The notes: generated from the sequence alone by a model not told the origin. A stretch of 64,000 nucleotides of DNA from JAGTRP01 sp035255045 (GCA_035255045.1 DATFAA010000165.1:27343-91342); one strand, 5' to 3'. Positions 8,800 through 17,950 are shown, counted from the stretch's first letter. Translations and numbers: made by a program.

Positions 8800-9780
8800 T
8801 CAGCGGCTGAACTGCCGGAAGAAGTTCCAGATCAATAGGCTGGCGTCCGGCCCCTTGCCGTCGCTGAAGGGCAGGTCGTCCTTGCCGCCACTCCAGGCGT
8901 GGCCCATGCCGGCCACCTGGTAGTACTCCATTAGTGGCCGTCCCTCGTGGCTGTAGGTCGCGACGCTGTAGGCGTAGCCCCCGTCCACCCGGCCCTGGCG
9001 GATGGCGGGCCCCTGCGGGGCGGAGCCGTTTTCCCGGCCATCGTCGGCCCAGTCGTTGAGCTTGCCGAACTGGCGCACCACCTCGTCGCCATTGTCCCGG
9101 TTCACCACGTTGTCCCCCTGGCCGTGCCACACCGCCACGGGCATGGGCAGGAGGCGCTTGCCGCCGCAGGCCCATGCCTGGGTGCCCAGGGCATCGGGGT
9201 CGGGGGCCCGGCCGCTGGCCATGACCCGGCCGGCCTCGACGACGCCATCGGCGGAGCGGTACATGGTGCCGCTGTGGATGGCCGCGGCGGCGAAGACGTC
9301 GGGATAGCAGGCGGCCAGGATGGCGCTCATGGAGGCGCCGGCGGAGAGGCCGGCGACATAGACCCGCTTCCTGTCCACCGCATATTGCCCGGCCACCTCG
9401 CCCACCATGGCCACGATCAGCGCCGGCTCCCCGGAACCCCGGGCCTGGTTGGCGGGCAGGAACCAGTTCCAGCAGCGGACGGGGTTGGCGGCGACCTTCT
9501 GGGCGGGATAGAGCACCAGGAACTGGCCGTTCTCGGCGTGGCGGTTCATCCGGGTGCTTTCGGCGAAAGCTTCGGGGCTCTGGCTGCAGCCGTGGAGCAT
9601 CACCACCAGGGGCAGCGGGGCGCCGCGATAGCTGGCGGGGACGTAGAGCCGGTATTCCCGTTGATCGTCCGGATCGGTGCCGTGGACCTTGCCGTCGATC
9701 CATTTGCCGGTGGCGGCCGAGGCCGGCGGCCCGCCGAGGGCCGCAAGGCCCAAGATCGCCCAGAACACCTTGCCCACCAT
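8800..9780 (-). CDS. Extracellular PHB-depolymerase-family esterase
   Basis: A 326-residue alpha/beta hydrolase. A signal peptide covers about residues 1-23. The lipase box GLSAGAS places the nucleophile at Ser146, an oxyanion region VMLHGCSQSPEAF lies before it, and a C-terminal GMGHAWSGG supplies the likely catalytic His. This matches the PHB depolymerase/esterase family (catalytic domain type 1 layout), which also includes feruloyl esterases and related enzymes, so the polymer or ester substrate is not certain. No substrate-binding or linker domain follows, and the protein ends soon after the catalytic His. It is convergent with dinB. Confidence 0.85.
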   Translation of the reverse strand: MVGKVFWAILGLAALGGPPASAATGKWIDGKVHGTDPDDQREYRLYVPASYRGAPLPLVVMLHGCSQSPEAFAESTRMNRHAENGQFLVLYPAQKVAANPVRCWNWFLPANQARGSGEPALIVAMVGEVAGQYAVDRKRVYVAGLSAGASMSAILAACYPDVFAAAAIHSGTMYRSADGVVEAGRVMASGRAPDPDALGTQAWACGGKRLLPMPVAVWHGQGDNVVNRDNGDEVVRQFGKLNDWADDGRENGSAPQGPAIRQGRVDGGYAYSVATYSHEGRPLMEYYQVAGMGHAWSGGKDDLPFSDGKGPDASLLIWNFFRQFSR

Positions 9781-9958
9781 GCGCTCCCTCGTAAACCGTG
9801 AAGCCCCTGGGACCGGCAGGTGGGACGACGGGTTCCGCCCTGTTCTATTGGTACGGCATGCTGCATTGCGTCAATACGGTTGATACCTTATTCCATTATG
9901 TCTTTGGTACCATTCCATCCACTTTCCATATCCCCTCGAGGATGGCTTCGCGGCGACC

Positions 9959-12943
9959 ATGCGTTCGATGACGAGATTCCTGTCTCCCGCCCTGGTAGGC
10001 GTTCTGGTTGCCCTCATCGGCGGCGGCACCAGCGCCCTGGTGGGCCGGATGGACCTGGAGCGCCAGAAGTCCGATGCCCATGTCCGGGCGGTGGCCCGCC
10101 TGTCCCTCATCCAGACCCGCCTCTCCGCCGTCGTTCGCAGCACCTTCGGCCCGACCGATGCCCTGGCCGACCTCATCAGCATCCAGGGCGACATCAGCCC
10201 CGAGCTCTTCTCCGCCCTGGCGGCCCGCCTGGTGGGGCAGACTCCCGCCATCCGGAATATCAGCGTCGCCCCCGGCGACCAGGTCCAGATGGTCTATCCC
10301 CTGGCCGGCAACGGCAAGGTGCTGGGCGTGAAGTTTTCCAGCCTGCCGGAACAGCAGGCGAGCGTGGCCCGGGCGCGGCAGCTGGGCAAGCCCATCCTGG
10401 TCGGGCCGGTGAAGCTGGTGCAGGGGGGGGAGGCCTTCATCCAGCGGGCCCCGGTGTTCGTGGCGGCGGCCGACGGGCGCACCGCCCGCTACTGGGGCAC
10501 GGTCTCCAGCGTCGCCCACATCGACCGGGTGATGCAGGATGCGGGCGTCACCGACGATCCCGAACTGGACATCGCCATCGTCTCCTGGGACGGCGCCAAG
10601 CGGGTGGCCGTCAGCGGCGACCCGACCCTGGGCGGGCGGCCGGCGGTGAGCGCCGAACTCAATGTCCCCGGCGGCGGCTGGCAGATGCGGGCGGCCCCCA
10701 AGGCGGGCTGGCCGGCCACTTCCCTGTGGCAGTCCGGCTATTTCCTCTTCGGCCTGGTCAATTCCCTGCTGCTGGCTGGGCTCGCCAGGCTTCTGGTGCG
10801 GCGCCAGCGGGAGGTCATGGCCCGCAACCAGGCCCTGTTGGCGGAGATGGAGACCCGCCGGCACGTGGAGGAGAGCCTGAAGGAGGAAGAGTCCCGCTTC
10901 CGCACCTTCTTCGAATCCTCCCCCGATCCCACCTGGATCATCCAGGAGCGGCGCTTCGTCGCCTGCAACGAGGCCGCCGTCAAGATTCTGGGCTATTCCC
11001 GCTGCGGGGAACTGGTCAATACCCATCCTTCCCGGCTTTCCCCCCATTTCCAGCCCGACGGCGAGCCTTCCCACGCCAAGGCCGAACGGATCATGCAGCT
11101 GGCCGAGGCGGGGGAACTGCAGCGCTTCGAGTGGGTGCACCGCAAGGCCGACGGCACCGATTTCCCCGCCGAGGTCACCCTGTCCCGCATCATGCTGCAG
11201 GGCGAGCCGGTCATCTACTGCGTCTGGCGGGACATTTCCGACCGCAAGCGCAGCGAGAAGGACCTGCGGCTGGCGTCAACGGTGTATGAGAATACCGCCG
11301 ACGGCATCGTCATCACCGACCCCCGGGGACGCATCGTCTCGGTGAACAAGGCCTTCACGGAAATCACCGGCTACCGGCCCGAGGAGGCCATCGGCCGGAC
11401 GCCGGCCCTGCTCAAGTCGGAGCACCAGGAGCAGGCCTTCTACGACCGCATGTGGGAAACCCTGCGCAGCACCGGCCTGTGGCAGGGCGAGATCTGGAAC
11501 CGCCGCAAGAACGGCGAGCTGTACCCCGAGTGGCTGAGCATCACCGCCGTGCGCACGACGGCAGGGGAAGTGGCCAACTACGTCGGGGTCTTCTCCGACA
11601 TCTCGGCCCTCAAGCGCTCCCAGGCGGATCTTGAGCGCCTGGCCCATTTCGACCCCCTCACCGGGCTGCCCAACCGCATCCTGTTCCGGGACCGGCTCGC
11701 CCACGCCTTCGAGCGGGCCCGCCGCTACGGCCACCGGGTGGCGGTCATGCTCCTCGACCTGGACGGCTTCAAGACGGTCAATGACAGCCTTGGCCACCCG
11801 GTCGGCGACAAGCTCCTGCAGCTGGTGGCGGAGCGCATCCAGACCACCGTCCGGGTGGAGGACACCGTCGCCCGCCTGGGGGGCGACGAGTTCGCCCTGG
11901 TGCTCTCCAACCTCGGTCACGGCGAGGACGCCATCGAGGTGGCGCGCAAGATCCTGCTGGCCACTCAGGATCCCTTCGACATCGGCGGCCACGGCGCCCT
12001 GGTGACCTGCAGCATCGGCATCGCCGTCTTCCCCGACGACGGCGACGACCCCATCACCCTGATCCGCAATGCCGACGCCGCCATGTACAAGGCCAAGGAG
12101 TCGGGCCGCAACACCTACCGCTTCTACCAGGCGGAGATGACCGCGGCCGCGCAGAACCGCCTGGCCAACGAGCGTGGCCTGCGGCGAGGCATCGAGAACC
12201 GGGAGTTCGAGGTCTGGTACCAGCCCCAGGTCAGCCTGGAGAGCGGCCGCTACCTGGGGGCGGAAGCCCTGGTGCGCTGGCGGGACCCGGAGCGGGGTCT
12301 CATCCCTCCCGGCGATTTCATCCCCCTGGCCGAGCAGACCGGCCTCATCGTCCCCCTCGGGGAGCAGGTCCTCGACCGGGTGTGCAGCGATGCCCGGCGC
12401 TGGCTCGACGCCGGCATCGAGGTCGGTCGCCTGGGCATCAACGTGGCCGGCCCCCAGCTCTACCGCAGCGACTTCGTGGCGGCCCTGCGCCAGGCCATCG
12501 ACCGCTACCGGCTGTCCCCGGCGACCCTGGAGATCGAGGTCACCGAGACCTTCATGATGGAGAACCCGGCGGAGGTCCGCCGCATCCTGGACGCTGTCCA
12601 GGCCATGGGCGTCACCACCGCCATCGACGATTTCGGCACCGGCTATTCGTCCCTGTCCTACCTGAAGCAGCTGCCCATAGACACCCTCAAGATCGACCGG
12701 GCCTTCGTTTCCCACCTGCCCCACGATCCCCACGACATCGCCATCACCCGGGCCATCCTGGCCCTGGGCCGGAGCCTCCAGTTCAAGGTCATCGCCGAGG
12801 GCATCGAGACGCCAGCGCAACGGGACTTCCTGCAGGCCGAGGGCTGCGCCGAAGGGCAGGGCTACCTGTTCGCCAAGCCCATGCCGGCGGAGCAGTTCGC
12901 CGCCTGGCTGCAATCCCGGGCGACCAGCCCCCAGCCCGCCTGA
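9959..12943 (+). CDS. CHASE-PAS-PAS-GGDEF-EAL cyclic-di-GMP signalling protein
   Basis: A membrane protein of 994 residues. An N-terminal TM helix at about 9-27, a periplasmic CHASE-like domain, a second TM near 255-280, and two PAS domains (about 310-430 and 435-550) lead to the output. The GGDEF domain is intact (GGDEF near residue 641) and the EAL domain is intact (EALVRW near 768), so both diguanylate cyclase and phosphodiesterase activities are possible. The EAL part keeps the DDFGTGYSS loop needed for catalysis. It lies 179 bases from the divergent esterase, and the start could also be three codons downstream. The external CHASE ligand is unknown. Confidence 0.92.
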   Translation: MRSMTRFLSPALVGVLVALIGGGTSALVGRMDLERQKSDAHVRAVARLSLIQTRLSAVVRSTFGPTDALADLISIQGDISPELFSALAARLVGQTPAIRNISVAPGDQVQMVYPLAGNGKVLGVKFSSLPEQQASVARARQLGKPILVGPVKLVQGGEAFIQRAPVFVAAADGRTARYWGTVSSVAHIDRVMQDAGVTDDPELDIAIVSWDGAKRVAVSGDPTLGGRPAVSAELNVPGGGWQMRAAPKAGWPATSLWQSGYFLFGLVNSLLLAGLARLLVRRQREVMARNQALLAEMETRRHVEESLKEEESRFRTFFESSPDPTWIIQERRFVACNEAAVKILGYSRCGELVNTHPSRLSPHFQPDGEPSHAKAERIMQLAEAGELQRFEWVHRKADGTDFPAEVTLSRIMLQGEPVIYCVWRDISDRKRSEKDLRLASTVYENTADGIVITDPRGRIVSVNKAFTEITGYRPEEAIGRTPALLKSEHQEQAFYDRMWETLRSTGLWQGEIWNRRKNGELYPEWLSITAVRTTAGEVANYVGVFSDISALKRSQADLERLAHFDPLTGLPNRILFRDRLAHAFERARRYGHRVAVMLLDLDGFKTVNDSLGHPVGDKLLQLVAERIQTTVRVEDTVARLGGDEFALVLSNLGHGEDAIEVARKILLATQDPFDIGGHGALVTCSIGIAVFPDDGDDPITLIRNADAAMYKAKESGRNTYRFYQAEMTAAAQNRLANERGLRRGIENREFEVWYQPQVSLESGRYLGAEALVRWRDPERGLIPPGDFIPLAEQTGLIVPLGEQVLDRVCSDARRWLDAGIEVGRLGINVAGPQLYRSDFVAALRQAIDRYRLSPATLEIEVTETFMMENPAEVRRILDAVQAMGVTTAIDDFGTGYSSLSYLKQLPIDTLKIDRAFVSHLPHDPHDIAITRAILALGRSLQFKVIAEGIETPAQRDFLQAEGCAEGQGYLFAKPMPAEQFAAWLQSRATSPQPA

Positions 12944-12949
12944 GGCGGG

Positions 12950-13450
12950 TCAGGGAGCCGGCTGCTGCAACTGCCGGTGCAATTCGGCGGTGAGGGCGGC
13001 GGCCTGTTCCGGCCGGCCGTGGAACTGGGCGGGAGTGTTCTGGAAGGAGACGATGCGCCAGCCGGCTTCGGCCCGGGTGGCGACCAGCACCTGGACCGCA
13101 TTCAGGGCCGGGTCGATGTCCCGGCCGCCGGGCGGCACCATGCCCGCTTCGGCCCGCAGGACGGCGACTTCGGGCACCGGGAAGCGTACCGTGCGCACCA
13201 GGGCGACGTAGGCGCCGGTCCGGTGGCCGGTGAAGATATGGCGCAGGGTGGCGGCGATCTCGTTGCGCCCGGCCATCTGGCTGCCGTCGAAACCGACCGC
13301 TTCACCGTCCTCGGCGAACAGGGCGGCGAAGCCGGTGGCGTCCATGCAGTTCCAGCTGTTGAGCAGCTGTTCGTAGAGGCTGCGGACCCGGCTTTCGGGA
13401 CCTTGCTCGGGAGAGGGTGCCACGGCCTTGCTCCGGTTGAATCCATCCAT
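12950..13450 (-). CDS. SgcJ/EcaC-type SnoaL-like protein
   Basis: A cytoplasmic protein of 166 residues with the cone-shaped NTF2/SnoaL fold pattern: YEQLLNSWNCMDATGFAALFAEDGE near the N terminus and a terminal W-R-I-V-S-F-Q-N strand. Members annotated SgcJ/EcaC family have no settled reaction. The ATG at 13450 lies immediately after the TAA of the upstream membrane protein gene, so the two are one operon and perhaps translationally coupled. The much longer open frame on this strand (up to 13831) is a read-through of the other frame. Confidence 0.75.
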   Translation of the reverse strand: MDGFNRSKAVAPSPEQGPESRVRSLYEQLLNSWNCMDATGFAALFAEDGEAVGFDGSQMAGRNEIAATLRHIFTGHRTGAYVALVRTVRFPVPEVAVLRAEAGMVPPGGRDIDPALNAVQVLVATRAEAGWRIVSFQNTPAQFHGRPEQAAALTAELHRQLQQPAP

Positions 13451-13452
13451 TT

Positions 13453-13974
13453 TTAGGACATGGGGGCGCTTCTTCCGTTCCTCCCTGGCCAGCGGCGGAG
13501 CATCAGGCGGCAGGTGGCCGTGGCGCTTGCCCCGAAGGCGGCGTGGGCGGCCAGAGTGATCCAGTCCCGGGCGGCGGCGAACCAGGGGAAGAGCCAGGTG
13601 AAGCCATACAGGTTTACGGCGTAGAGGACGAGGCCGAGGAGGGCGCCGGTGACGGCGGGCCGGCGCCACCGCAGGCGCCGGGCGACGGCACAGAAGGCGA
13701 TACCGTAGGCCAGGCTGAGGCCGAAATGGACGAAGCTGGCCACGGCCATCGCCAGCCAGTCGAAGGTGGCCGGCGGCGGCAGGACTCCGGGGCCGAGGAC
13801 CACCGCCGCGGTGAGGCGGGCGTCCCGCCACAGGATGTCCGGCAGGGCATCGGTGAACAGCAGCCAGAGGATGAGCTGGACCAGGGTGGAAACGATCCCG
13901 GCAACGATGCCGCCGACGGCGGCCGCCGCCAGGAAGCGGCGGGCCGAACCGGCGGCGTCGTGAGGAGGTGGCAT
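13453..13974 (-). CDS. Small integral membrane protein, unknown function
   Basis: 173 residues with about four hydrophobic helices (near 12-40, 70-95, 105-125 and 130-155) separated by short Arg-rich loops such as ARRLRWRRP. No catalytic motif is recognised. The pattern resembles small YagU/DUF1440-like inner-membrane proteins, but I would not assign it. It is the first gene of a two-gene unit with the SnoaL-like protein. Its 5' side carries a strong hairpin and a palindrome, listed separately. Confidence 0.65.
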   Translation of the reverse strand: MPPPHDAAGSARRFLAAAAVGGIVAGIVSTLVQLILWLLFTDALPDILWRDARLTAAVVLGPGVLPPPATFDWLAMAVASFVHFGLSLAYGIAFCAVARRLRWRRPAVTGALLGLVLYAVNLYGFTWLFPWFAAARDWITLAAHAAFGASATATCRLMLRRWPGRNGRSAPMS

Positions 13975-13993
13975 GGCGTGTCTGATGGGGCAG

Positions 13994-14016
13994 GGCGCTG
14001 TCCGGGGGACAGCGCC
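13994..14016. repeat. Perfect 10-bp inverted repeat
   Basis: GGCGCTGTCC, a 3-base GGG loop, and GGACAGCGCC. It lies 20 bases upstream of the minus-strand membrane protein start, so it would form a stable hairpin in that mRNA leader. There is no run of T on either side, which argues against a simple terminator. Confidence 0.55.
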
Positions 14017-14036
14017 GGCCGGCCGCTGATTCCCGG

Positions 14037-14055
14037 CGTACTGTCCCGCAGTACG
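14037..14055. promoter_or_regulatory. Candidate operator palindrome between divergent genes
   Basis: CGTACTG and CAGTACG arms of seven bases are separated by five bases (TCCCG). The site sits in the roughly 195-base gap between the membrane protein gene (minus) and the DUF4142 gene (plus), where a regulator could control both. No regulator gene is adjacent and no known consensus was recognised. Confidence 0.35.
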
Positions 14056-14169
14056 GCCAAATATGCTGGCTACCCTATTCCTTTTGGCCTAGTTCCATCT
14101 CTATGGTTACGGAAGCTTGCAGCCGGCGGCCTTGCCGGAAAAGCCCATCCAACCGAGGAGAACCGATCC

Positions 14170-14688
14170 ATGAAAAAAGCAGGTATCACCTGGGCCTTGG
14201 CCCTGTCCCTGGTGGCCGGGGGCGCCCTGGCCCAGACGCTCAACGATGCCCAGATCGCGGCCATCACCGTGGCCGCCAACCAGGTGGACATCGACGCCGG
14301 CAAGCTCGCCAAGTCGAAGGCTTCCAACAAGGAGGTCAAGGATTTCGCCGAGCGCATGGTCACCGACCATACCGGGGTGAACAAGTCCGCCCACGACCTG
14401 ACCAAGAAGCTGAAGATGAAGCCCGAGGAGAATTCCGACAGCAAGGCCCTCAAGACCGGCGGCGACGAGAACATGAAGAAGCTCAAGGGCCTCAAGGGCG
14501 CCGACTTCGACCGGGCTTACATCGACCAGGAGGTGACCTTCCACCAGACGGTGCTGGACACCATCGACAAGAGCCTGATTCCGAACGCCAAGAACGAGGA
14601 ATTGAAGGCCCTGCTGACCAAGACCCGGCCCGCCATCGCCGACCACCTGGAGCACGCCAAGAAGCTCCAGGCGTCCCTGGGCAAGTAA
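14170..14688 (+). CDS. Exported DUF4142 domain protein
   Basis: 172 residues with a signal peptide (about 1-21, ending GGALAQ) followed by a ferritin-like four-helix domain typical of DUF4142, including two histidine-rich helical positions (DHTGVNKSAHDL and DHLEHAKKL). The family is periplasmic or outer-membrane associated and has no proven function. The start has a GAGGAGAA site and the signal peptide fixes it; the open frame further upstream is spurious. A cupredoxin gene follows 15 bases later, so both may be made together as small periplasmic proteins. Confidence 0.85.
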   Translation: MKKAGITWALALSLVAGGALAQTLNDAQIAAITVAANQVDIDAGKLAKSKASNKEVKDFAERMVTDHTGVNKSAHDLTKKLKMKPEENSDSKALKTGGDENMKKLKGLKGADFDRAYIDQEVTFHQTVLDTIDKSLIPNAKNEELKALLTKTRPAIADHLEHAKKLQASLGK

Positions 14689-14703
14689 GCGATCCCCACG
14701 GCA

Positions 14704-15045
14704 GTGCTCGAATTCATTCGCCCTCTGCACGCTGCCGCGCTGGTCGCCGCGGCAGCCTTCCTCCTGGCAACCGCGGCCCAGGCCGCGGGCCCCGGGACCA
14801 GGCACACGGTGGTCATGGAGGGAACCCGCTTCGATCCCCCGGAACTCACCGTCCGGCCCGGGGACACCGTGGTCTGGGTCAACCGGGATCTCTTTCCCCA
14901 CACCGTCACGGCCCAGTCCGGCGCCTTCGATTCGGGCTCCATCGCCCCGGACAAGTCGTGGAAATACCGGGCCCGGAAAGCCGGCGTCCTGCCCTATTTC
15001 TGTGCCTTCCACCCCAGCATGAAGGGAACTTTGCGGGTCGAGTGA
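14704..15045 (+). CDS. Periplasmic cupredoxin (plastocyanin/azurin-like copper protein)
   Basis: 113 residues with a GTG start, a signal peptide to about residue 27 and a single blue-copper fold. The type-1 copper ligands are visible: His in FPHTV, then Cys in PYFCAFHPSMKG followed by His and Met at the expected spacing. It probably carries electrons or binds copper in the periplasm. The ribosome site is weak; the start rests on the signal peptide. Its close position after the DUF4142 gene suggests a common transcript, and such gene pairs are usually of unknown purpose. Confidence 0.85.
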   Translation: MLEFIRPLHAAALVAAAAFLLATAAQAAGPGTRHTVVMEGTRFDPPELTVRPGDTVVWVNRDLFPHTVTAQSGAFDSGSIAPDKSWKYRARKAGVLPYFCAFHPSMKGTLRVE

Positions 15046-15173
15046 GGCTCTGTGGCGGGGGCCGGGACGCCTTCCCGGCGCGGCCGGCGATCCACTACGC
15101 ATAACCCCCGCTATGCGATTGTAAGTGTTTGATGCGAAATAAATTTGCCTACGGAATTGGGGGCATTTTCCCC

Positions 15174-15204
15174 TTGGCTTTTGCTACAGTCTTCACCTTA
15201 TAAT
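15174..15204 (+). promoter_or_regulatory. Possible promoter for the FtsH-like gene
   Basis: A perfect TATAAT at 15199-15204 lies 59 bases before the start. The best -35 candidate is TTGGCT at 15174-15179, with a long 19-base spacer, so only the -10 element is convincing. The surrounding 150 bases are clearly richer in A and T than the genes. Confidence 0.4.
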
Positions 15205-15263
15205 GGGTCCAATTCGGGGGGCGAAGTTGGCCCTCCAGTGTCTTTTCTAGCAGAGAGCAGTCC

Positions 15264-17195
15264 TTGAATTTCCTGAAGCCCAGCCTCCAGCGCCTGCGCA
15301 CCAACCGGCGCCTGCGTTACGGACTCATCCTCGCCGTCGGCCTCATCTTTGCGGGCGCCCTGAGTACCTACCGTTACCTCAACCCGGACGTCAGCCCGGA
15401 AGAAATCCAGGCCAAGGTGGCCAACCCGACGGCCGCCACCGGCCCCGAGCTGCTGCGCCTCATGGGCAAGCAGCCGAGCGCCTGGTTCGAGAACGAGCGC
15501 CAGGCCGACACCCTGCTCGCCGACCTACAGGGCGGCAACCTGCTGGCGGTGGGCATCACCGGCGGTTCCGACGCCCAGGAGCCCGGTGCCGGCTACATCC
15601 TGGCAGTGACCAAGGCCGGTTTCGCCTACCACGTGGCCGACACCTGGCGCGGCGACCTGGCCAAGGCGGTGATCGACCAGGCCAAGCTGACCGCCTTCCC
15701 GGTGGCGTCGGTGGGCGCCGTCGGCAAGCCGGGCTTCCACCTGCCGGCCGGGATCGACGGGGCGCTGCTGGTGCAGCTTCTCCTGGTGGCCATGTTCATC
15801 CCCCTGGTGCGGGACATGCTGCCCCAGAAATTCGCCCTGGCCGAGCGCCCGGACACCGGCTTCGACAGCGTCATCGGTGCCCAGGAGGCCAAGGCCGCCC
15901 TCCAGGACATCGTCAGCTTTCTGCGCAATCCGGAATCCTTCACCCGCCTGGGCGCCCGCCCGACCCGGGGCGTGCTCCTCTCCGGCCCGCCGGGCACCGG
16001 CAAGACCCTGCTCGCCCGGGCCCTGGCCGGGGAGACCGGCGCCGCCTTCATCGCCTGCACCGGCGCCGATTTCAGCGCCAAGTACTACGGCGCCGGCATC
16101 GCCAAGGTAAAGTCCCTGTTCCGGACGGCCCGCAAGCAGTCCTCCTGCATCATCTTCATCGACGAGATCGACGGCATCGGCCAGCGAACCGACAGCCGGG
16201 AAGGCCCCGGCGCCAGCGAATCCAACCGCATCATCAACCAGTTGCTGGTGGAAATGGACGGTTTCGCCAAGGACGCCCGGATCATCGTCATCGGCGCCAC
16301 CAACCTGGTGGACAACATCGACCCCGCCCTGCGCCGGGAAGGCCGCTTCGACCGCCATGTGCGGGTGCGCCTGCCGGACGTGAAGGAGCGGGAGCGGCTC
16401 CTGGCCCACTACGGCAAGGACGTGACCACAGCCGACGACGTGGATTACCCCCAGCTTTCCCGCCTGACCATGGGCCTGTCCCCCGCCGCCATCGCCGCCG
16501 CGGTGAACCAGGCGGCCCTGCTCGCCGCCCGCCACGGCCGCGCCGGCGTCACCATGCAGGACTTCATGGACGCAGTGGAAACCAAGCACATGGGCGAGGT
16601 GAGCGGCCGGGCCCTGAACCAGGACGAACGCACCCGCACCGCCACCCACGAGGCCGGCCACGCCCTTATCGCCACCCTCCTGGGAACCGGCAAGGTGGAG
16701 AAGGTGAGCGTCCTGCCCCGGGGCGACGCCCTCGGCGTCACCCTGGTGAGCGACGACGACAACCGCCTCATCCGCACCCAGAGCGAGCTGGAGAACCGCA
16801 TCCAGATGCTCCTGGCCGGCCGCTGCGCCGAGGAGCTGATCTACGGCCAGGCCTCCACCGGCGCCGGCCACGATTTGCAGCAGGCCAGCAAGATCGCCTA
16901 CGACATGGTGGCCCGCTACGGCCTGGGCGAGGAGGGCCGGCTGTTCAGCCTGGCCGCCCTGGAGCGCCACGAGGTGGATAGCCGGGCCCTGGTGGAGGAG
17001 GCCGACGCCACCCTGCAGCGTCTGTCCGACGCCTGCCGGGCCAACCTCGTCGCCCGGCGGCATGCCCTGGAATCCCTGACCGCCATGCTCCTGGAGCAGG
17101 AAACCGTGGCCGGGGAGTACGTCGAGGGCCTGCTGGCCGAAGAGCGGCCGGCGCCTTCCCTGGTGGCCGTCGCCGCTTCCGCCGCTCCCTGCTGA
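15264..17195 (+). CDS. FtsH-like membrane AAA+ zinc protease
   Basis: 643 residues, TTG start. Two TM segments (about 19-38 and 168-188) bracket a periplasmic domain of about 125 residues. The AAA+ module has Walker A GPPGTGKT, Walker B IIFIDEID and the second region of homology NIDPALRREGRFDR. The protease domain has HEAGH, and an Asp in GAGHDLQQAS as the third zinc ligand. It should degrade membrane and short-lived cytoplasmic proteins. The periplasmic part and the C terminus differ from housekeeping FtsH, and no ftsJ (rlmE) or folP neighbour is present, so it may be a second, specialised paralogue. The -10 element upstream suggests its own promoter. Confidence 0.88.
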   Translation: MNFLKPSLQRLRTNRRLRYGLILAVGLIFAGALSTYRYLNPDVSPEEIQAKVANPTAATGPELLRLMGKQPSAWFENERQADTLLADLQGGNLLAVGITGGSDAQEPGAGYILAVTKAGFAYHVADTWRGDLAKAVIDQAKLTAFPVASVGAVGKPGFHLPAGIDGALLVQLLLVAMFIPLVRDMLPQKFALAERPDTGFDSVIGAQEAKAALQDIVSFLRNPESFTRLGARPTRGVLLSGPPGTGKTLLARALAGETGAAFIACTGADFSAKYYGAGIAKVKSLFRTARKQSSCIIFIDEIDGIGQRTDSREGPGASESNRIINQLLVEMDGFAKDARIIVIGATNLVDNIDPALRREGRFDRHVRVRLPDVKERERLLAHYGKDVTTADDVDYPQLSRLTMGLSPAAIAAAVNQAALLAARHGRAGVTMQDFMDAVETKHMGEVSGRALNQDERTRTATHEAGHALIATLLGTGKVEKVSVLPRGDALGVTLVSDDDNRLIRTQSELENRIQMLLAGRCAEELIYGQASTGAGHDLQQASKIAYDMVARYGLGEEGRLFSLAALERHEVDSRALVEEADATLQRLSDACRANLVARRHALESLTAMLLEQETVAGEYVEGLLAEERPAPSLVAVAASAAPC

Positions 17196-17205
17196 GGGGC
17201 GCGGG

Positions 17206-17694
17206 TCAACCCTGGCCGGGCGCGAGCGCGGCCAGGGCTTCCTTCAGGCCGCCGGTGACGATGCGCACCGGCACCGCCAGCATCAGGTTGAGCGGCAGGC
17301 CGAAATTTTCCACATGCAGGCCATCCCGATCCGTCGGGCGGCCGTCGGCCATGCCCAGGGCGCTGCCCTGGGCTGCCGCCACCCGCTCCGCCAGGGGGCG
17401 GGCATCCCGCACATGGCCGATCACCGGCTTTCCCAGCGCCAGGGCGAAGCCCACCTCGACGCAGGTGCCCGAATCGGGCTCCAGGCCCCGGAAGGGGTTG
17501 AGGTTGGCGATCACCCCGTCGGCGGCGCGGAGAAGGCCCACATTGGCCTTGTAGATGCCCTCGGCGGTGGTTTCCTCGTTGTCCAGGGGAATCAGCGCCT
17601 GGTGGCCCCAGGCGGCGCACAGGGCGCGGGCTTCCTCGGCCCAGGCGAGGGCATCGGGACGGAAGACATCGGGGCCGGCGAGGTAGAGCTTCAT
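17206..17694 (-). CDS. Nucleoside 2-deoxyribosyltransferase-like protein
   Basis: 162 residues. The N-terminal MKLYLAGPDVF, the internal GVIANLNPFRGLEPDSGT and the Glu in CVEVGFALALGKPVIG are typical of the nucleoside 2-deoxyribosyltransferase family, where the Glu is the nucleophile and the SGT loop binds the sugar. Relatives exchange bases between deoxynucleosides or hydrolyse modified nucleotides (DNPH1/Rcl type). It lies downstream of the tRNA pair but beyond their terminator, so it probably has its own promoter. Confidence 0.8.
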   Translation of the reverse strand: MKLYLAGPDVFRPDALAWAEEARALCAAWGHQALIPLDNEETTAEGIYKANVGLLRAADGVIANLNPFRGLEPDSGTCVEVGFALALGKPVIGHVRDARPLAERVAAAQGSALGMADGRPTDRDGLHVENFGLPLNLMLAVPVRIVTGGLKEALAALAPGQG

Positions 17695-17720
17695 CGGGCA
17701 GAGCGAGTCTGGGAAGGAAG

Positions 17721-17755
17721 AAATAAAAAAGGCACTGGCCTTGCGGCAGTGCCTT
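17721..17755 (-). terminator. Rho-independent terminator of the tRNA-Ala/tRNA-Glu unit
   Basis: On the minus strand a nine-base stem AAGGCACTG pairs with CAGTGCCTT across a nine-base loop and is followed by TTTTTTATTT. It begins about ten bases after the CCA of tRNA-Glu and ends before the deoxyribosyltransferase-like gene. Confidence 0.9.
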
Positions 17756-17765
17756 CTTCGAATTC

Positions 17766-17841
17766 TGGCGTCCCCACGGGGATTCGAACCCCGGTTACCG
17801 CCGTGAAAGGGCGATGTCCTAGGCCTCTAGACGATGGGGAC
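17766..17841 (-). tRNA. tRNA-Glu (anticodon TTC)
   Basis: 76 bases including an encoded CCA. On the minus strand, acceptor GTCCCC pairs with GGGGAC, discriminator G, T arm GGTTCGAATCC, and the anticodon loop CTTTCAC gives TTC between GCC-type stem halves. It lies 33 bases after tRNA-Ala on the same strand and next to gltX, the synthetase that charges it. Confidence 0.97.
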
Positions 17842-17874
17842 CCAGTATTTCCTGCTATCTCTTTCACGTTTGCT

Positions 17875-17950
<76 letters not shown>

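Noticed and set aside
12950..13831. 293-residue frame combining the SnoaL-like gene with upstream sequence
   Set aside because: The upstream part is Arg/Pro-rich and overlaps the true membrane protein gene in another frame; the ATG at 13450 directly after that gene's stop is the natural start.
13543..14169. Upstream extension of the DUF4142 frame
   Set aside because: It is the shadow of the minus-strand membrane protein; the signal peptide and ribosome site fix the start at 14170.
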